A stretch of 64,000 nucleotides of DNA from Nocardioides terrigena (GCF_003047265.1 NZ_PZYY01000003.1:62001-126000); one strand, 5' to 3'. Positions 19,254-28,562 are shown, counted from the stretch's first letter. Numbers and translations: made by a program. Notes: generated from the sequence alone by a model not told the origin.

Positions 19254-20773
19254 CAGTTGCCTGCCTCGTCGTTCGTGTTGAGGATGCGTACGCCGCGGAA
19301 GAGCGCCGTCGGGCAGCCGTGGCTGACCGCGGCGACCTGGCCCGGCTGGGCCTTGCCGCAGTTGAAGGCGCCGCCGAGCACCCAGGTGTCCGGTCCTCCG
19401 ACGGCCTCCATCGAGCCCCAGAAGTCGGTGGTCGTGGCCTGGTAGGCGACGTCGCGCAGCTGTCCGCCGAGCTGGCCGTCGCGGATCTCGTAGAACCGCT
19501 GGCCGGTGAACTGGAAGTTGAACCGCTGCATGTCGATCGACCAGGACTTGTCACCCACGACGTAGATGCCGCGCTCCACTCGACCGATGAGCTCGTCGGT
19601 GCTCGGGCCGTCCGGGGCCGGCTGGAGGGAGACGTTGGCCATCCGCTGGATGGGGACGTGGCCGGGCGAGTCGGCGTACGCACAGCCGTTGGAGCGCCCG
19701 TCGTGGAGCTCGGGCTTCATGTGGCCCATCGACCGGTCGAGCTGGTAGCCGACCAGCACGCCGTCGCGGACGATGTCCCACGACCGCGTCTCGACGCCCT
19801 CGTCGTCGAAGCCGACGGTGGACAGGCCGTGCGGCTGGGTGCGGTCGCCGGTGACGTTCATGACCGGAGATCCGTACTGCAGCGTGCCGAGCTTGTCGTA
19901 CGTCGCGAAGGACGTGCCGGCGTAGTTGGCCTCGTAGCCCAGGGCGCGGTCCAGCTCGGTGGCGTGGCCGATCGACTCGTGGATGGTGAGCCAGAGGTTG
20001 GACGGGTGGATGACGAGGTCGTAGGTGCCGGCCTGCACGCTCGGGGCGGCCAGCTTGGCGGCCAGCAGCTCGGGGACCTCGGCGATCTCGGCGTCCCAGT
20101 CCCACGTGCCGTCGGTGACGTACTCCCAGCCCCGCCCGACCGGGGGCGCCAGCGAGGCCATCGAGTCGAAGACGCCGGTGCGCTCGTCGGAGCCCATCGC
20201 CTCGAAGCCCGGCATCATCCGCACCCGCTGCTGGGTGGTGCGGGTGCCCGCCAGGTCGGCGTAGTACTTGTTCTCCTGCACCTGCTGCAGCGAGGACGAC
20301 GCGTGCCCGACGCTCGCGTGCGACTGGAGCCGGCGGGTCCAGTCGACGAGCACCGCCGCCTTGTCGGCCGTCGGGACGTCGAGCGGGTTGACGTCGTACG
20401 CCGAGATCCAGGTGACGTCGTCGTGGACGGGCTCCGGGGCGATCTCCACCGGGGTGGTCGTCATGCCGGAGGCGACCTCGGCGACCGCGATCGCCGTCTC
20501 CGCGATCCGTCGCGCCTCCTCCGGCGTCAGCACGACGCCGGAGGCGAACCCCCAGGCGCCACGGTGGATCACGCGCACCGCGAACCCGAGGTCCTCGGTG
20601 TCCATCGCGGTCTGCAGGACGCCGTCGCGGGCGCCGAGGTACTGGTAGCGGACCCGCTCGAAGCGGAAGTCGGCGTGGGTCGCCCCGAGCTCGCGGGCCC
20701 GGCCGAGCGCGACGTCCCCGAGGTCGCGGTAGGGGAGGGCGGCGAAGGTCGGGTCGAGGCCGGGAGCACTCAT
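19253..20773 (-). CDS. tldD: TldD-like metalloprotease catalytic subunit
   Basis: A 506-residue TldD-type protease. The zinc site HESIGH (H265, E266, H270) lies in LWLTIHESIGHATE, matching the HExxxH motif of TldD. The N-terminal FRFERVRYQYLGARDG and the C-terminal GQRFYEIRDGQLGGQL are typical. It should form the active subunit with the overlapping PmbA-like protein. A TAGGTT hexamer (minus strand, 20780-20785) is 6 nt from the ATG, so the mRNA is probably leaderless. The start lies only 35 bp from that of the divergent sulfotransferase gene. Confidence 0.92.
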   Translation of the reverse strand: MSAPGLDPTFAALPYRDLGDVALGRARELGATHADFRFERVRYQYLGARDGVLQTAMDTEDLGFAVRVIHRGAWGFASGVVLTPEEARRIAETAIAVAEVASGMTTTPVEIAPEPVHDDVTWISAYDVNPLDVPTADKAAVLVDWTRRLQSHASVGHASSSLQQVQENKYYADLAGTRTTQQRVRMMPGFEAMGSDERTGVFDSMASLAPPVGRGWEYVTDGTWDWDAEIAEVPELLAAKLAAPSVQAGTYDLVIHPSNLWLTIHESIGHATELDRALGYEANYAGTSFATYDKLGTLQYGSPVMNVTGDRTQPHGLSTVGFDDEGVETRSWDIVRDGVLVGYQLDRSMGHMKPELHDGRSNGCAYADSPGHVPIQRMANVSLQPAPDGPSTDELIGRVERGIYVVGDKSWSIDMQRFNFQFTGQRFYEIRDGQLGGQLRDVAYQATTTDFWGSMEAVGGPDTWVLGGAFNCGKAQPGQVAAVSHGCPTALFRGVRILNTNDEAGN

Positions 20774-20779
20774 GGGGCG

Positions 20780-20785
20780 AACCTA
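20780..20785 (-). promoter_or_regulatory. Leaderless promoter -10 of tldD
   Basis: TAGGTT on the minus strand, 6 nt before ATG 20773. It is back to back with the sulfotransferase promoter. Confidence 0.55.
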
Positions 20786-20795
20786 TCGGAGCCGT

Positions 20796-20801
20796 TAGGG
20801 T
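20796..20801 (+). promoter_or_regulatory. Leaderless promoter -10 of sulfotransferase gene
   Basis: TAGGGT lies 7 nt before ATG 20809. The two divergent start codons are only 35 bp apart, so each -35 region must lie over the opposite promoter or gene. Confidence 0.58.
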
Positions 20802-20808
20802 GCTCCGC

Positions 20809-21504
20809 ATGACGACACCGGCGTGGCTCGGCATCGGTGCCCAGCGGTCGGGGACGACATGGTTCACCGACCTGCTGACCCAGCACCCGGAGGTCGGCCT
20901 CGGGACCAACGGCAAGAAGGAGCAGCACCTGCTCCACAAGGTCGGCGACGGTCTCGTCCCCGCGTCGGACTACCTCGACCTGTTCCCCGACGACGGCGTA
21001 CGACGGGGGGAGTGGACCCCGCAGTACCTCCGGCACGCGTCCGCACCGGCCACCGCCGCGCGCCTGCTGAGCGCGGACTCGCCGGTGCTCGTGCTGCTCC
21101 GCGACCCGGTGGAGCGGTTCCTCTCCGCGATGCGCCTCGCGGCCACGCGGGCGACCTCCCCGTGGCCCTACCCGGTGCCGATCACCGTGCAGGGCTTCAG
21201 CGGCTTCTACGCCGACCAGCTGGCGATGTGGGCGCACCACGTGGGTCGCGAGCGGATGGTGGTGATGGTCTACGAGTCCGTACGCCGCGCGCCCCAGGCC
21301 GCGGTGGACGCGGTGTGGGCCCGGCTCGGGCTCGCTCCGGTGGCCCTCACCGACGTGGACCGTCCGTCGCGCTCGAGCAGCCACGCCGCCTGGGAGCCGC
21401 CGGACGGGCTCGTCGAGTCGCTGGAGGTGCTCTACCGCCCGCAGGTCGGTCGGCTGGCCGACGACTGGGAGCTCGACCTGTCGTCGTGGTCGCTGCAGCG
21501 CTGA
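20809..21504 (+). CDS. Sulfotransferase family protein
   Basis: A 231-residue sulfotransferase-like protein expected to transfer sulfate from PAPS. The 5'-phosphosulfate loop is GAQRSGTTWF at residues 10-19 region, and the 3'-phosphate-binding segment LLRDPVERFLSAMR is also clear. No membrane segment is seen. ATG 20809 was chosen over GTG 20800 because a TAGGGT promoter hexamer occupies 20796-20801, which makes a leaderless start at 20809 likely. The acceptor substrate is unknown. Confidence 0.88.
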   Translation: MTTPAWLGIGAQRSGTTWFTDLLTQHPEVGLGTNGKKEQHLLHKVGDGLVPASDYLDLFPDDGVRRGEWTPQYLRHASAPATAARLLSADSPVLVLLRDPVERFLSAMRLAATRATSPWPYPVPITVQGFSGFYADQLAMWAHHVGRERMVVMVYESVRRAPQAAVDAVWARLGLAPVALTDVDRPSRSSSHAAWEPPDGLVESLEVLYRPQVGRLADDWELDLSSWSLQR

Positions 21505-21543
21505 CCGCTGGTCGGCGGGATCGAACGTTGTCACACTTGACCG

Positions 21544-22434
21544 ATGGCCGTCATCGAGCTCCGCGACATCGTCAAGACCTTCGGCGCCACGCATGCCCTC
21601 GACCACCTGGACCTGGTGGTCGAGGAGGGCGAGGTGCACGGCTTCCTCGGCCCCAACGGCGCGGGTAAGTCCACCACGATCCGCGTCCTGCTCGGCCTGT
21701 TGCGCACCGACTCGGGAAGCGCCCTGATGCTGGGCGGTGACCCGTGGCACGACGCCGCCCGCCTGCACCGTCGGCTCGCCTACGTCCCGGGTGACGTGTC
21801 GCTGTGGCCGGGCCTGACCGGCGGCGAGGTCATCGACGTGCTGGCGCGGATGCGTGGTGGCCTGGACGAGTCGCGGCGCGCCGACATGGTGGAGCGGTTC
21901 GAGCTGGATCCGTCGAAGAAGTCGCGCACCTACTCCAAGGGCAACCGGCAGAAGGTGGCGCTGGTCGCCGCACTCGCCAGCCGTGCCGACCTCTACCTGC
22001 TGGACGAGCCGACCTCGGGGCTGGACCCCCTGATGGAGGCGGAGTTCCAGAAGGCGGTCCTCGAGCTCAAGGGCGAGGGGGCGACCGTGCTGCTGAGCTC
22101 CCACATCCTCGCCGAGGCCGAGGCGCTCTCGGACCGGATCAGCATCATCCGCGCCGGACGGGTGGTGCAGAGCGGCACCCTCTCGGAGCTCCGGCACCTG
22201 ACTCGCACGACCGTCATCGCGGAGACCGACCGACCCGCGACCGCCATCGCGGCCCTGCCGGGGGTCCACGAGGTCGAGCTCCGCGGGGAACGGGTCACCT
22301 TCGACGTGGACTCCGACCACCTCGAGGGGACCGTGAGCGCGCTCGCGGCCCTGGGGGTCCGTTCGCTGGCCGCGCACCCCCCGACGCTGGAGGAGCTGTT
22401 CCTGCGCCAGTACGGCGACGAGGTGCGCGCATGA
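21544..22434 (+). CDS. ABC exporter ATP-binding subunit (drug type)
   Basis: A 296-residue ATPase. Walker A is GPNGAGKST at residues 36-44, the signature loop is a degenerate [15 protein letters not shown], and Walker B is [13 protein letters not shown]. The ~80-residue C-terminal extension is typical of drug- and polyketide-exporting ATPases. It overlaps the permease gene by 4 bp (ATGA). The pair resembles the tetronasin-type systems of actinobacteria (for example Rv1218c/Rv1217c), a comparison made from memory; the exported compound is unknown. Confidence 0.93.
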   Translation: MAVIELRDIVKTFGATHALDHLDLVVEEGEVHGFLGPNGAGKSTTIRVLLGLLRTDSGSALMLGGDPWHDAARLHRRLAYVPGDVSLWPGLTGGEVIDVLARMRGGLDESRRADMVERFELDPSKKSRTYSKGNRQKVALVAALASRADLYLLDEPTSGLDPLMEAEFQKAVLELKGEGATVLLSSHILAEAEALSDRISIIRAGRVVQSGTLSELRHLTRTTVIAETDRPATAIAALPGVHEVELRGERVTFDVDSDHLEGTVSALAALGVRSLAAHPPTLEELFLRQYGDEVRA

Positions 22435-24113
22435 GCCCGCGCGCGTCAGCCGCGGCGGCCGATCCGACATCGACCCGGTCGCGGCATGCGAAGCGACCCT
22501 CACCGGCGGACCCGAGCACCTCCGCGCTCACCGGCGTCGGGCACCTGCTGCGACTCATCCTCCGGCTGGACCGGGTACGGCTGCCGCTCTGGCTGGTCGG
22601 CCTCGGCGGCACGATCGTCGCCAGCGCCCTCGCCGTACCGCCGCTCTACGACACGCCGGAGAAGGTCGCCGGCTACTCCCGGGCCGTCGGCGCCAGCCCG
22701 GTGAACTACCTGATGTCGGGTCGACAGGCCGGGCTGGACACGCTCGGCGGCATCGTCGCGAACGAGATCTCGCAGGTGGCACAGCTGGGCATCTGCCTGA
22801 TGGTGATGTTCCTCGTCGTGCGCCACACCCGAGCCGAGGAGGAGTCGGGCCGCGCCGAGCTGGTGCGGTCGACCGTGGTGGGACGCCACGCGGCCACGCT
22901 CGCGGGCCTGGTCTACGGCGTTGCGGCAGCCCTGCTCCTGGCCACCATCACCACGCTCTCGATGCTCGCCGCCGGACTGGCCGTCAACGGCAGCGTGACC
23001 TACGGTGCCGGTCTCGCACTCCTCGGTGTGGTGTACACCGCCGTCACGCTGGTCGCCGTGCAGGTGTCCACCTCCGCGCGCGGGGCGCTCGGACTGGCCG
23101 GCGCCGCCGTCGCGGTCGGGTACCTCGTGCGAGGGGTGGGGGCGATGGAGGACAACGCCCTGGTGTGGGCCTCACCGTTCGGTTGGTCCCAGCGCATGGA
23201 CGCCTTCGGCCACGAGCGGTGGTGGCCGGCGGTGCTGCTGCTGGCGGCCACTGCCCTCCTGCTGGGACTGGCCGGCTGGTTGACCGCCAGTCGTGACTTC
23301 GGGGGTGGGCTCCTGGACACCCGGCCCGGTCACGAGCGCGCGGGGCGGCTGTTGCACACGCCGTTCGGCCTCGTGGCGCGCGTCCAACGGGGACTGGTGA
23401 TCGGGTGGGCCATCGGCCTCGTCCTGCTCGGCCTGCTCTACGGCGCCGTCATCCCCACCATCCCCGACCTCATCGCCTCCAACCCCGACATGGCGGACAT
23501 CGTCGGCGGGTCGGCAGACGCCGAGGACGCGCTCGTCGACGCGTTCCTGGCCTACATCTTCGTGTTCATGGCCGTCATCTCGTGCGGTTTCGTCGTCACC
23601 TCCGTCCTGCGGCTGCGCACCGAGGAGGAGACCGGGCGCGCCGAGACGGTCCTCGCGACACCCGTCAGCAGGACGACCTGGCTGGCAGCCACCGCCGTCG
23701 TGACCACCCTCGCCATCACCACGTTGACCGTCCTCATGGGGTTGGGCCTCGCCGTCGGGTACGCCGTCGGGGCGGGGGAGTGGGACCAGGTGCTTCCGCA
23801 GGTCGCCGGTCAGATGTCCTACCTGCCCGGCGCACTCGTCCTCGGCGCGTTCGCCCTCGCCCTGCACGGACTCCTGCCGCGTGCGACCGGCCTGGCGTGG
23901 GCGGCCGTCGCACTCGTCGCGCTGCAGGTCATGCTCGGTCAGCTCCTGGACCTGCCGGACGCCGTACAGGCCCTCTCGCCGTACTGGCACCTGGCGGCGG
24001 TGCCCGTCGACGACTTCGACGTCGTCCCGTTCGTCCTGCTCCTCGTCGTCGCGGCTGCACTGGGTGCTGCGGGCCTGTGGGGATACCGCCGGCGCGACGC
24101 GGTCAGCGGCTGA
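22431..24113 (+). CDS. ABC exporter permease, large drug-type
   Basis: A 560-residue polytopic membrane protein with about twelve hydrophobic segments in two similar halves. Each half carries an [17 protein letters not shown] or [17 protein letters not shown] segment just after a membrane span, the duplicated signature of polyketide-antibiotic exporter permeases. The first ~40 residues are polar and low in complexity. The start overlaps the ATPase stop, so both subunits are made together. The substrate is unknown. Confidence 0.9.
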   Translation: MSPRASAAAADPTSTRSRHAKRPSPADPSTSALTGVGHLLRLILRLDRVRLPLWLVGLGGTIVASALAVPPLYDTPEKVAGYSRAVGASPVNYLMSGRQAGLDTLGGIVANEISQVAQLGICLMVMFLVVRHTRAEEESGRAELVRSTVVGRHAATLAGLVYGVAAALLLATITTLSMLAAGLAVNGSVTYGAGLALLGVVYTAVTLVAVQVSTSARGALGLAGAAVAVGYLVRGVGAMEDNALVWASPFGWSQRMDAFGHERWWPAVLLLAATALLLGLAGWLTASRDFGGGLLDTRPGHERAGRLLHTPFGLVARVQRGLVIGWAIGLVLLGLLYGAVIPTIPDLIASNPDMADIVGGSADAEDALVDAFLAYIFVFMAVISCGFVVTSVLRLRTEEETGRAETVLATPVSRTTWLAATAVVTTLAITTLTVLMGLGLAVGYAVGAGEWDQVLPQVAGQMSYLPGALVLGAFALALHGLLPRATGLAWAAVALVALQVMLGQLLDLPDAVQALSPYWHLAAVPVDDFDVVPFVLLLVVAAALGAAGLWGYRRRDAVSG

Positions 24114-24143
24114 CGCGCCGTCCGCCGACAGTCGTCGCCACGG

Positions 24144-24737
24144 TCAGGCGTCCGCGACCATGTGTCGCCGCACCACACGCCGCCGCAGGGTGGGCGAGGC
24201 CACCACCTCGTACCCGGCCTCGAGGAAGACCTGCACCAGCCCGACCGAGGCCTCGTCCCAGATGACGGTCTTGCCCGGCGGTGGCTCGATCGGGTAGCCC
24301 TCGAGGACGCGGGCGCCGACCTGCTCGCCGTACTCGACGGTGGCCGAGGCGAGCTCGTAGCTCAGCCCCGACCGGCGCATGCCCGGGCGTACGACGAAGC
24401 ACGTGACGGACCAGACGCCCTCGAGCTCGGGGTCCATCCGCATCCACGCCTGCTTCCGGCTCCACAGCCGGGGGTAGTTCTCCCGCGGCTCGACCGCGAC
24501 CCAACCGGCCGCCTCGCCGTCGACGTACCCGATCAGCCCGGACGTGGGTCCGGCGGTGCCGCAGGCGGTCTGCTCCAGCAGCGCGGTGTCCCGCTGCTCC
24601 TGCGTGGTGTCGCGCCAGATCCAGCCCGGCACCTTCATCGCCTGGCACCGGCACTTGTGGGCGCCACCCGTGGCGAAGACCGCCTCGACGTCCTCCGTCG
24701 CTGCGTGGTTGGCCGGGAGCCAGGTGAATTCGGGCAT
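24144..24737 (-). CDS. GNAT family N-acetyltransferase
   Basis: A 197-residue acetyltransferase. The acetyl-CoA-binding region is TCFVVRPGMRRSGLSYELA, with a WVAVEPRENYPRL segment before it and a C-terminal VGLVQVFLEAGYEVV strand that is typical for the fold. Cysteines cluster near the N-terminus (HKCRCQAM), which is seen in one GNAT subgroup with no assigned substrate. A TAGGGT hexamer (minus, 24744-24749) is 6 nt from the ATG. It is convergent with the ABC permease gene, 30 bp away. Confidence 0.9.
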   Translation of the reverse strand: MPEFTWLPANHAATEDVEAVFATGGAHKCRCQAMKVPGWIWRDTTQEQRDTALLEQTACGTAGPTSGLIGYVDGEAAGWVAVEPRENYPRLWSRKQAWMRMDPELEGVWSVTCFVVRPGMRRSGLSYELASATVEYGEQVGARVLEGYPIEPPPGKTVIWDEASVGLVQVFLEAGYEVVASPTLRRRVVRRHMVADA

Positions 24738-24743
24738 GCCGCG

Positions 24744-24749
24744 ACCCTA
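24744..24749 (-). promoter_or_regulatory. Leaderless promoter -10 of GNAT gene
   Basis: TAGGGT on the minus strand lies 6 nt before ATG 24737. Confidence 0.52.
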
Positions 24750-24753
24750 GTCG

Positions 24754-24975
24754 TCAGCCGGACTTACGAGACCGATCGAGGGTTGACGAAGGGCGGTGCC
24801 TGCGTATCCGGCCGCGCAGGAACTCGTCCAGGCGACGGGAGAAGGCCGTGGCGACGTACAGCGCGGCCACCACGAAGCAGCCCGTTGCCAGCCAGGCTGA
24901 TTCGCCCAGCGCCCAGATGCCGAGCATGCCGAACGCAAGCCCGAAGAGGATGCCCGATCTGTCCACGGTCCGCAT
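24754..24975 (-). CDS. Small membrane protein, unknown function
   Basis: A 73-residue protein I do not recognise. Two adjacent hydrophobic segments (ILFGLAFGMLGIWALG and WLATGCFVVAALYVATAF) are followed by a basic tail rich in arginine. GGAAGG abuts ATG 24975, so a start at GTG 24966 with normal spacing is possible. It follows the 107-residue membrane protein on the same strand after 30 bp. Confidence 0.6.
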   Translation of the reverse strand: MRTVDRSGILFGLAFGMLGIWALGESAWLATGCFVVAALYVATAFSRRLDEFLRGRIRRHRPSSTLDRSRKSG

Positions 24976-25005
24976 CCTTCCACGCAGCTCGACAGGTGCG
25001 AGGGC

Positions 25006-25329
25006 TCAGACGCTGGGACGCTGTGCATCCCGCGCAGCCTGCTGCGCCCGCATGATCGCCTCGTCCCGCCGCGTGAGGACCCAGGTGCCGACGATGAAGC
25101 CAGCGACGGCGCACGCCCCGGCCACGACCCGCAGCCCGCGCACCAACGCGTGATCCGCCGCAGCGAACGCCGTCTCATCGAGGTACTCCGCCGCGGCAGC
25201 GAAATAGACGGTGAGCGCGCACAGCACGAGGGAAGCCATCCCCACCACACGCAGCAACATCGAGGATCCTTCGTGCTCACTGTCCCGGGACCCGGGCGGC
25301 GGGGTCGTCTCGTCCTCGTCCATCGGCAT
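25006..25329 (-). CDS. Small membrane protein, unknown function
   Basis: A 107-residue protein with an acidic N-terminus and two membrane segments (VVGMASLVLCALTVYFAA and GLRVVAGACAVAGFIVGTWVL), then a short basic tail. GGGAGGG lies 7 bp before ATG 25329, which decides the start; the frame stays open upstream to 25590 without support. No family is recognised. It is divergent from the gene at 25466. Confidence 0.65.
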   Translation of the reverse strand: MPMDEDETTPPPGSRDSEHEGSSMLLRVVGMASLVLCALTVYFAAAAEYLDETAFAAADHALVRGLRVVAGACAVAGFIVGTWVLTRRDEAIMRAQQAARDAQRPSV

Positions 25330-25452
25330 GGCAGCACCCTCCCATCCGATCGGGTCACTCGCCCGCGAATCGGGGCGAGGTGTTGCTCCGTCCCGGCGTG
25401 CGCGGACGCCAGGCTTCGAGCTTCCCGCACGGTCACCACCCGATACGGGTCG

Positions 25453-25458
25453 TAGTCT
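25453..25458 (+). promoter_or_regulatory. Leaderless promoter -10 of membrane protein gene at 25466
   Basis: TAGTCT lies 7 nt before the ATG. Confidence 0.5.
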
Positions 25459-25465
25459 TTCGGGC

Positions 25466-25837
25466 ATGACGATCAGCCGCGCCGAGCAGGCCACGGCCGC
25501 GACGCTCTCCACCCTGGGAGCCTTCCAGCTCGCGCTCGCGGTCGGCGCACCCTGGGGCAGGGCGGCGTACGCCGGAACACGTCGCGGCACCCTGCCGCGA
25601 CGCCTGCGTGTGGTCAGTGGGGTGGCTGCGATGGGCTACGGCACGGGCGTGGTCCTCATCGTGCGCGGTGCGGGCTCGGCGCGGGTCCGGGACCGCGCGT
25701 TCACGACGCTCAGCGTGGTGATGACGATCGGGTCCATCGCCAACGGGGCGTCCCCTTCGCTCGTCGAGCGGGCCGTCTGGACACCGGTGACTGCTGCCAC
25801 GGCCGTCGCTGCGTGGCGCTCACGTGCGCGTGGCTGA
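25466..25837 (+). CDS. Small membrane protein, unknown function
   Basis: A 123-residue protein with a predicted four-helix hydrophobic pattern, including LSTLGAFQLALAVG, VSGVAAMGYGTGVVLIV and TLSVVMTIGSIANG. I do not recognise the family. TAGTCT at 25453-25458 is 7 nt from the ATG, indicating a leaderless transcript. It is convergent with the gene ending at 25877, with a hairpin between them. Confidence 0.72.
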   Translation: MTISRAEQATAATLSTLGAFQLALAVGAPWGRAAYAGTRRGTLPRRLRVVSGVAAMGYGTGVVLIVRGAGSARVRDRAFTTLSVVMTIGSIANGASPSLVERAVWTPVTAATAVAAWRSRARG

Positions 25838-25846
25838 ACCGCCCGT

Positions 25847-25870
25847 CAGCGCGCTTCATGCGGCGCGCTG
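25847..25870. terminator. Hairpin between convergent genes
   Basis: CAGCGCGC and GCGCGCTG are exact inverted copies around an eight-base loop, placed between two converging stop codons. It may end transcription from both sides. Confidence 0.6.
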
Positions 25871-25876
25871 CGTGCC

Positions 25877-26611
25877 TCAGTCGTCGCGTCGTACCTCTGG
25901 TGGTGGCTTCGCGCCCGGGCGTTCGTAGCCGTCCACCCGCGTGTAGACGCTCATGATGGGACCGACGCGGTGCTTCTCGTCCGCATCGGCCGGGCGGTCC
26001 GCGATGATGGCAGCCACCCATTCGCTCGGCGGCATGTCGGGGAACATCAGTGCCTGCCAGAGGTCACGTGTCCACTGTCCGTCGTTACGGAAGTACTCGT
26101 CGTCCCACCACATGCGGCCACGGGTCGTGACGCGACGCACGGTCCGTTTGATGACCCACGCCCGGGGCCCGTCGGGCTCGGAGACACCCTGCGGCGCTGC
26201 CGGCGGCGGCCAGGTCTCGGTCATGGGCAGTCCCGGATCCGGCACCTCGACGTGAGCGTCGACGCCGCGGCGTCGGAGCTCCTCGACCAGGACGTCGATC
26301 ATGGCGCGGACCATCCTCGGGAACAGCGTCCCCTTGGTGTCGGTGCTGATCCACGGTCCGTCGGGGGACAGGTAGACGTCGGACACCCAGTTGGGCGTGT
26401 ACGTCTCGCCCGTGTTGCTCCACTCCTCGAGCTCTTCGCCCTCCTCGTCGATGCTGATGAATCGCAGCGACGCGGCATGGAGAGCGGTCGCGGCCGCCTC
26501 GACGTCCGAGGACCGCACGAGAAAGGCCAGGGAGCCGTGCTCGGACCCGGGTCGGTGCTCCTCGCGCGCCAACCGCTCCAGCAGGTCTGTCGAGACGGTC
26601 ACCGCGCTCAC
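25877..26611 (-). CDS. Hypothetical cytoplasmic protein
   Basis: A 244-residue soluble protein of no family I recognise. It has an N-terminal alpha/beta half (LAFLVRSSDVEAAATAL, LRFISIDEEGEELEEW) and a C-terminal half rich in tryptophan and aromatic residues (RMWWDDEYFRNDGQWTRDLW). No membrane segments or catalytic motifs are evident. The GTG start is preceded by TAGAGT at 6 nt, supporting a leaderless mRNA. Confidence 0.75.
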   Translation of the reverse strand: MSAVTVSTDLLERLAREEHRPGSEHGSLAFLVRSSDVEAAATALHAASLRFISIDEEGEELEEWSNTGETYTPNWVSDVYLSPDGPWISTDTKGTLFPRMVRAMIDVLVEELRRRGVDAHVEVPDPGLPMTETWPPPAAPQGVSEPDGPRAWVIKRTVRRVTTRGRMWWDDEYFRNDGQWTRDLWQALMFPDMPPSEWVAAIIADRPADADEKHRVGPIMSVYTRVDGYERPGAKPPPEVRRDD

Positions 26612-26617
26612 GCTGTC

Positions 26618-26623
26618 ACTCTA
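26618..26623 (-). promoter_or_regulatory. Leaderless promoter -10 of hypothetical gene 25877-26611
   Basis: TAGAGT on the minus strand lies 6 nt before GTG 26611. Confidence 0.5.
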
Positions 26624-26681
26624 GGGAGACGAGGACCCCCACGTCGCTCGGCCGCCCCGCTGCCTGCCGATAATTGACCTC

Positions 26682-27083
26682 GTGGAGGACCAGCAGACAC
26701 CGCAGTCAGCCGAGGGCGAGGCGAAAGTCGTCACGCTCTGCGGCTCGACCAGGTTCGAGGTCGAGTTCGCGGAGGTCAACCAGCGGCTCACGATGGATGG
26801 CTGCGTCGTGATCAGCCTCGGGATGTTCAGCCTCCCCGAGCTGCCGGGCCACGGCTGGACAGCCGATTCCTCGGACGTGAAGGCGCGGCTCGGTGCGCTG
26901 CACCTCCAGAAGATCCGCATGGCTGACGAGGTGTTCATCGTGGATCCGGGTGGCTACCTGGGTGAGTCGACCCGGCGAGAGATCGCCTATGCCGAGTCGC
27001 TCGGCAAGCCGGTGCGGTACCTGAGTCAAGAGCGCTCGGCTCCAACGGGGGATGGCCCCACCAGTGGGTCGGCCCAGACGTAG
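26682..27083 (+). CDS. Hypothetical protein with nucleoside deoxyribosyltransferase-like fold
   Basis: A 133-residue protein. VVTLCGSTRF at the start, then KIRMADEVFIVDPGGYLGESTRREIAYAESLGKPV, resemble the core of small Rossmann-like proteins related to nucleoside 2-deoxyribosyltransferases, with a possible catalytic glutamate in GESTRREI. The similarity is from pattern only and the reaction is unknown. GATAAT at 26669-26674 is 7 nt before the GTG start. Confidence 0.72.
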   Translation: MEDQQTPQSAEGEAKVVTLCGSTRFEVEFAEVNQRLTMDGCVVISLGMFSLPELPGHGWTADSSDVKARLGALHLQKIRMADEVFIVDPGGYLGESTRREIAYAESLGKPVRYLSQERSAPTGDGPTSGSAQT

Positions 27084-27146
27084 GCCTTCACGATCACCGG
27101 CGGCACGAGGGCATCTCGCCACACCGGGCTCGGTTGGTCGCGGCCA

Positions 27147-27815
27147 TCAGGTCAGCTGCTTCCAGTGCCCTTCCGAGACGACCTCGACGGCGCCGTCGAC
27201 CACCGTGATGGCGGTCTGGTCGTCGATGACGTAGGCGGGGCCGGAGATGCCGGCGGCCCATTGCTCCGCCTCGGCCATGGAGTTGCCCGGTGCGCCGTCC
27301 TGGGCCAGGTGAGGACAGATCGAGAAGTCGACCATGCCCAGCGTGGTGTCGTCACCGTCCGGGGGTCTCCACTGGATGAAGTCCTCGCCGACCTCGGGCG
27401 TCATCACCATGCTTCCGGCACTCAGTCCCACCCACACCGTCTCGCTCAACGTCGGAAGCAGGTCCGCGAGTCCGGACTGCCGCATCCAGTGGCAGAGGTA
27501 GAGGACGTCGCCGCCCGCTACCAGCAGGACGTCCGCCTCCCGGACCAGCGGGACCCAGCGCTCCTCGTCGATGCTGGGCAGCGCGGTCAGCTCGAGCACG
27601 CCCATCGACTTCCACCCCAGGTCGACCATGGGATTCTCGGCCTCCCCGCTGATGAACTGCCACGCCCTTTCGCCGGGGCCGAGCCAGGGGTGCCCGTACA
27701 TCGCGGTGGGGATGCACAGGGCGTTGGAGGCGGCGATCGGCTTGCCCAGCAGATCGACCAGCGCCTCGCGGATGCTGGTGTTGGTGACGCCCCCGGACGT
27801 GAGAAGAAGCTTCAC
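27147..27815 (-). CDS. Peptidase S51 (dipeptidase E-like) family protein
   Basis: A 222-residue member of the S51 family. Aspartyl dipeptidase and cyanophycinase belong to it. The likely nucleophile is serine 132 in GLSAGSMV, preceded by the conserved VAGGDVLYL at residues 99-107. Histidine of CPHLAQDG may belong to the active site. AGGAGGAATC directly before the GTG is a strong ribosome binding site. It stands alone between convergent and divergent neighbours; the substrate is not known. Confidence 0.85.
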   Translation of the reverse strand: MKLLLTSGGVTNTSIREALVDLLGKPIAASNALCIPTAMYGHPWLGPGERAWQFISGEAENPMVDLGWKSMGVLELTALPSIDEERWVPLVREADVLLVAGGDVLYLCHWMRQSGLADLLPTLSETVWVGLSAGSMVMTPEVGEDFIQWRPPDGDDTTLGMVDFSICPHLAQDGAPGNSMAEAEQWAAGISGPAYVIDDQTAITVVDGAVEVVSEGHWKQLT

Positions 27816-27999
27816 GATTCCTCCTCGATTCGATCTCGTCGGACTGGGCCGGCGTACGGACCCGACACGGCCTCCGCCCTCGTCACCCAGGCGAGCTGTA
27901 GCCGGGCCAGTCTGCTCGAGAGGGTGACGCCTTCCGTCACGGAATGTACGTCGATCCGTGTGTCACCGCACCGACCGCCGCGTGAGCGTCCAGCCGTTC

Positions 28000-28005
28000 T
28001 AGGGT
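28000..28005 (+). promoter_or_regulatory. Leaderless promoter -10 of SGNH hydrolase gene
   Basis: TAGGGT lies 7 nt before GTG 28013. Confidence 0.55.
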
Positions 28006-28012
28006 TCGGCTG

Positions 28013-28528
28013 GTGAGAATAGTTCTGCTGGGGGACAGCCACCTCGCCCGGATCCAGCGAGACGCACCCCGCATCGGTGAGAACGTCCTCAACGCGGCAC
28101 AGGGCGGAGCCACGGTGCTGCACCTCGAGGGACAAGCGGACGGTGCGGGCATCACGGGTTCGGACGTCGTGGTGGTGTCGGTAGGCACCAACGATGCTGC
28201 CCCCTGGCACGACGTGTCGGTCGCCGACTTCCAACGGGGCCTGGGTCGAGTCGTGCGGTCCCATCCGGCTGGAGCGTGGGTCATCATGTCGCCACCCGGC
28301 GTCGACGAGGGACGTCTCGGATCTCGCGATCGGACCAACGTCGTCGTGGACGCATACCGGGAGGCAGCCGCCGATGTCGCCGCGTCACACACCGCCCGAC
28401 TGCTCGACACCCGGTCGTTGCTGGCGCCGCTCGGGACGGCGGCCTTCGCGACGGACGGCCTCCACCTCAGCGGCGCGGCGTACAGGATGCTGCTGCGCGC
28501 GCTGGCCGAGAGCACGAAGTCCCACTGA
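28013..28528 (+). CDS. SGNH/GDSL-type hydrolase
   Basis: A 171-residue SGNH hydrolase. Block I is GDSH at residues 7-10, block III is GTND in VSVGTNDAAPW, and block V is DGLHLSG near the end. No signal peptide is seen, so it acts in the cytoplasm. Substrates of this family range from acyl esters to sugar acetates and cannot be chosen here. A TAGGGT hexamer (28000-28005) lies 7 nt before the GTG, indicating a leaderless mRNA. Confidence 0.88.
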   Translation: MRIVLLGDSHLARIQRDAPRIGENVLNAAQGGATVLHLEGQADGAGITGSDVVVVSVGTNDAAPWHDVSVADFQRGLGRVVRSHPAGAWVIMSPPGVDEGRLGSRDRTNVVVDAYREAAADVAASHTARLLDTRSLLAPLGTAAFATDGLHLSGAAYRMLLRALAESTKSH

Positions 28529-28535
28529 CAGCGTT

Positions 28536-28551
28536 CCGAGCGGGCGCTCGG
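28536..28551. terminator. Short hairpin between convergent SGNH and alpha/beta hydrolase genes
   Basis: CCGAGC and GCTCGG form a 6-bp stem with a GGGC loop in the 34-bp gap between the two stops. Confidence 0.5.
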
Positions 28552-28562
28552 CACTGGCAGGG

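Noticed and set aside
21544..24113. Antibiotic self-resistance exporter of a biosynthetic cluster
   Set aside because: No biosynthetic genes are adjacent, so only a generic drug-type exporter can be stated.
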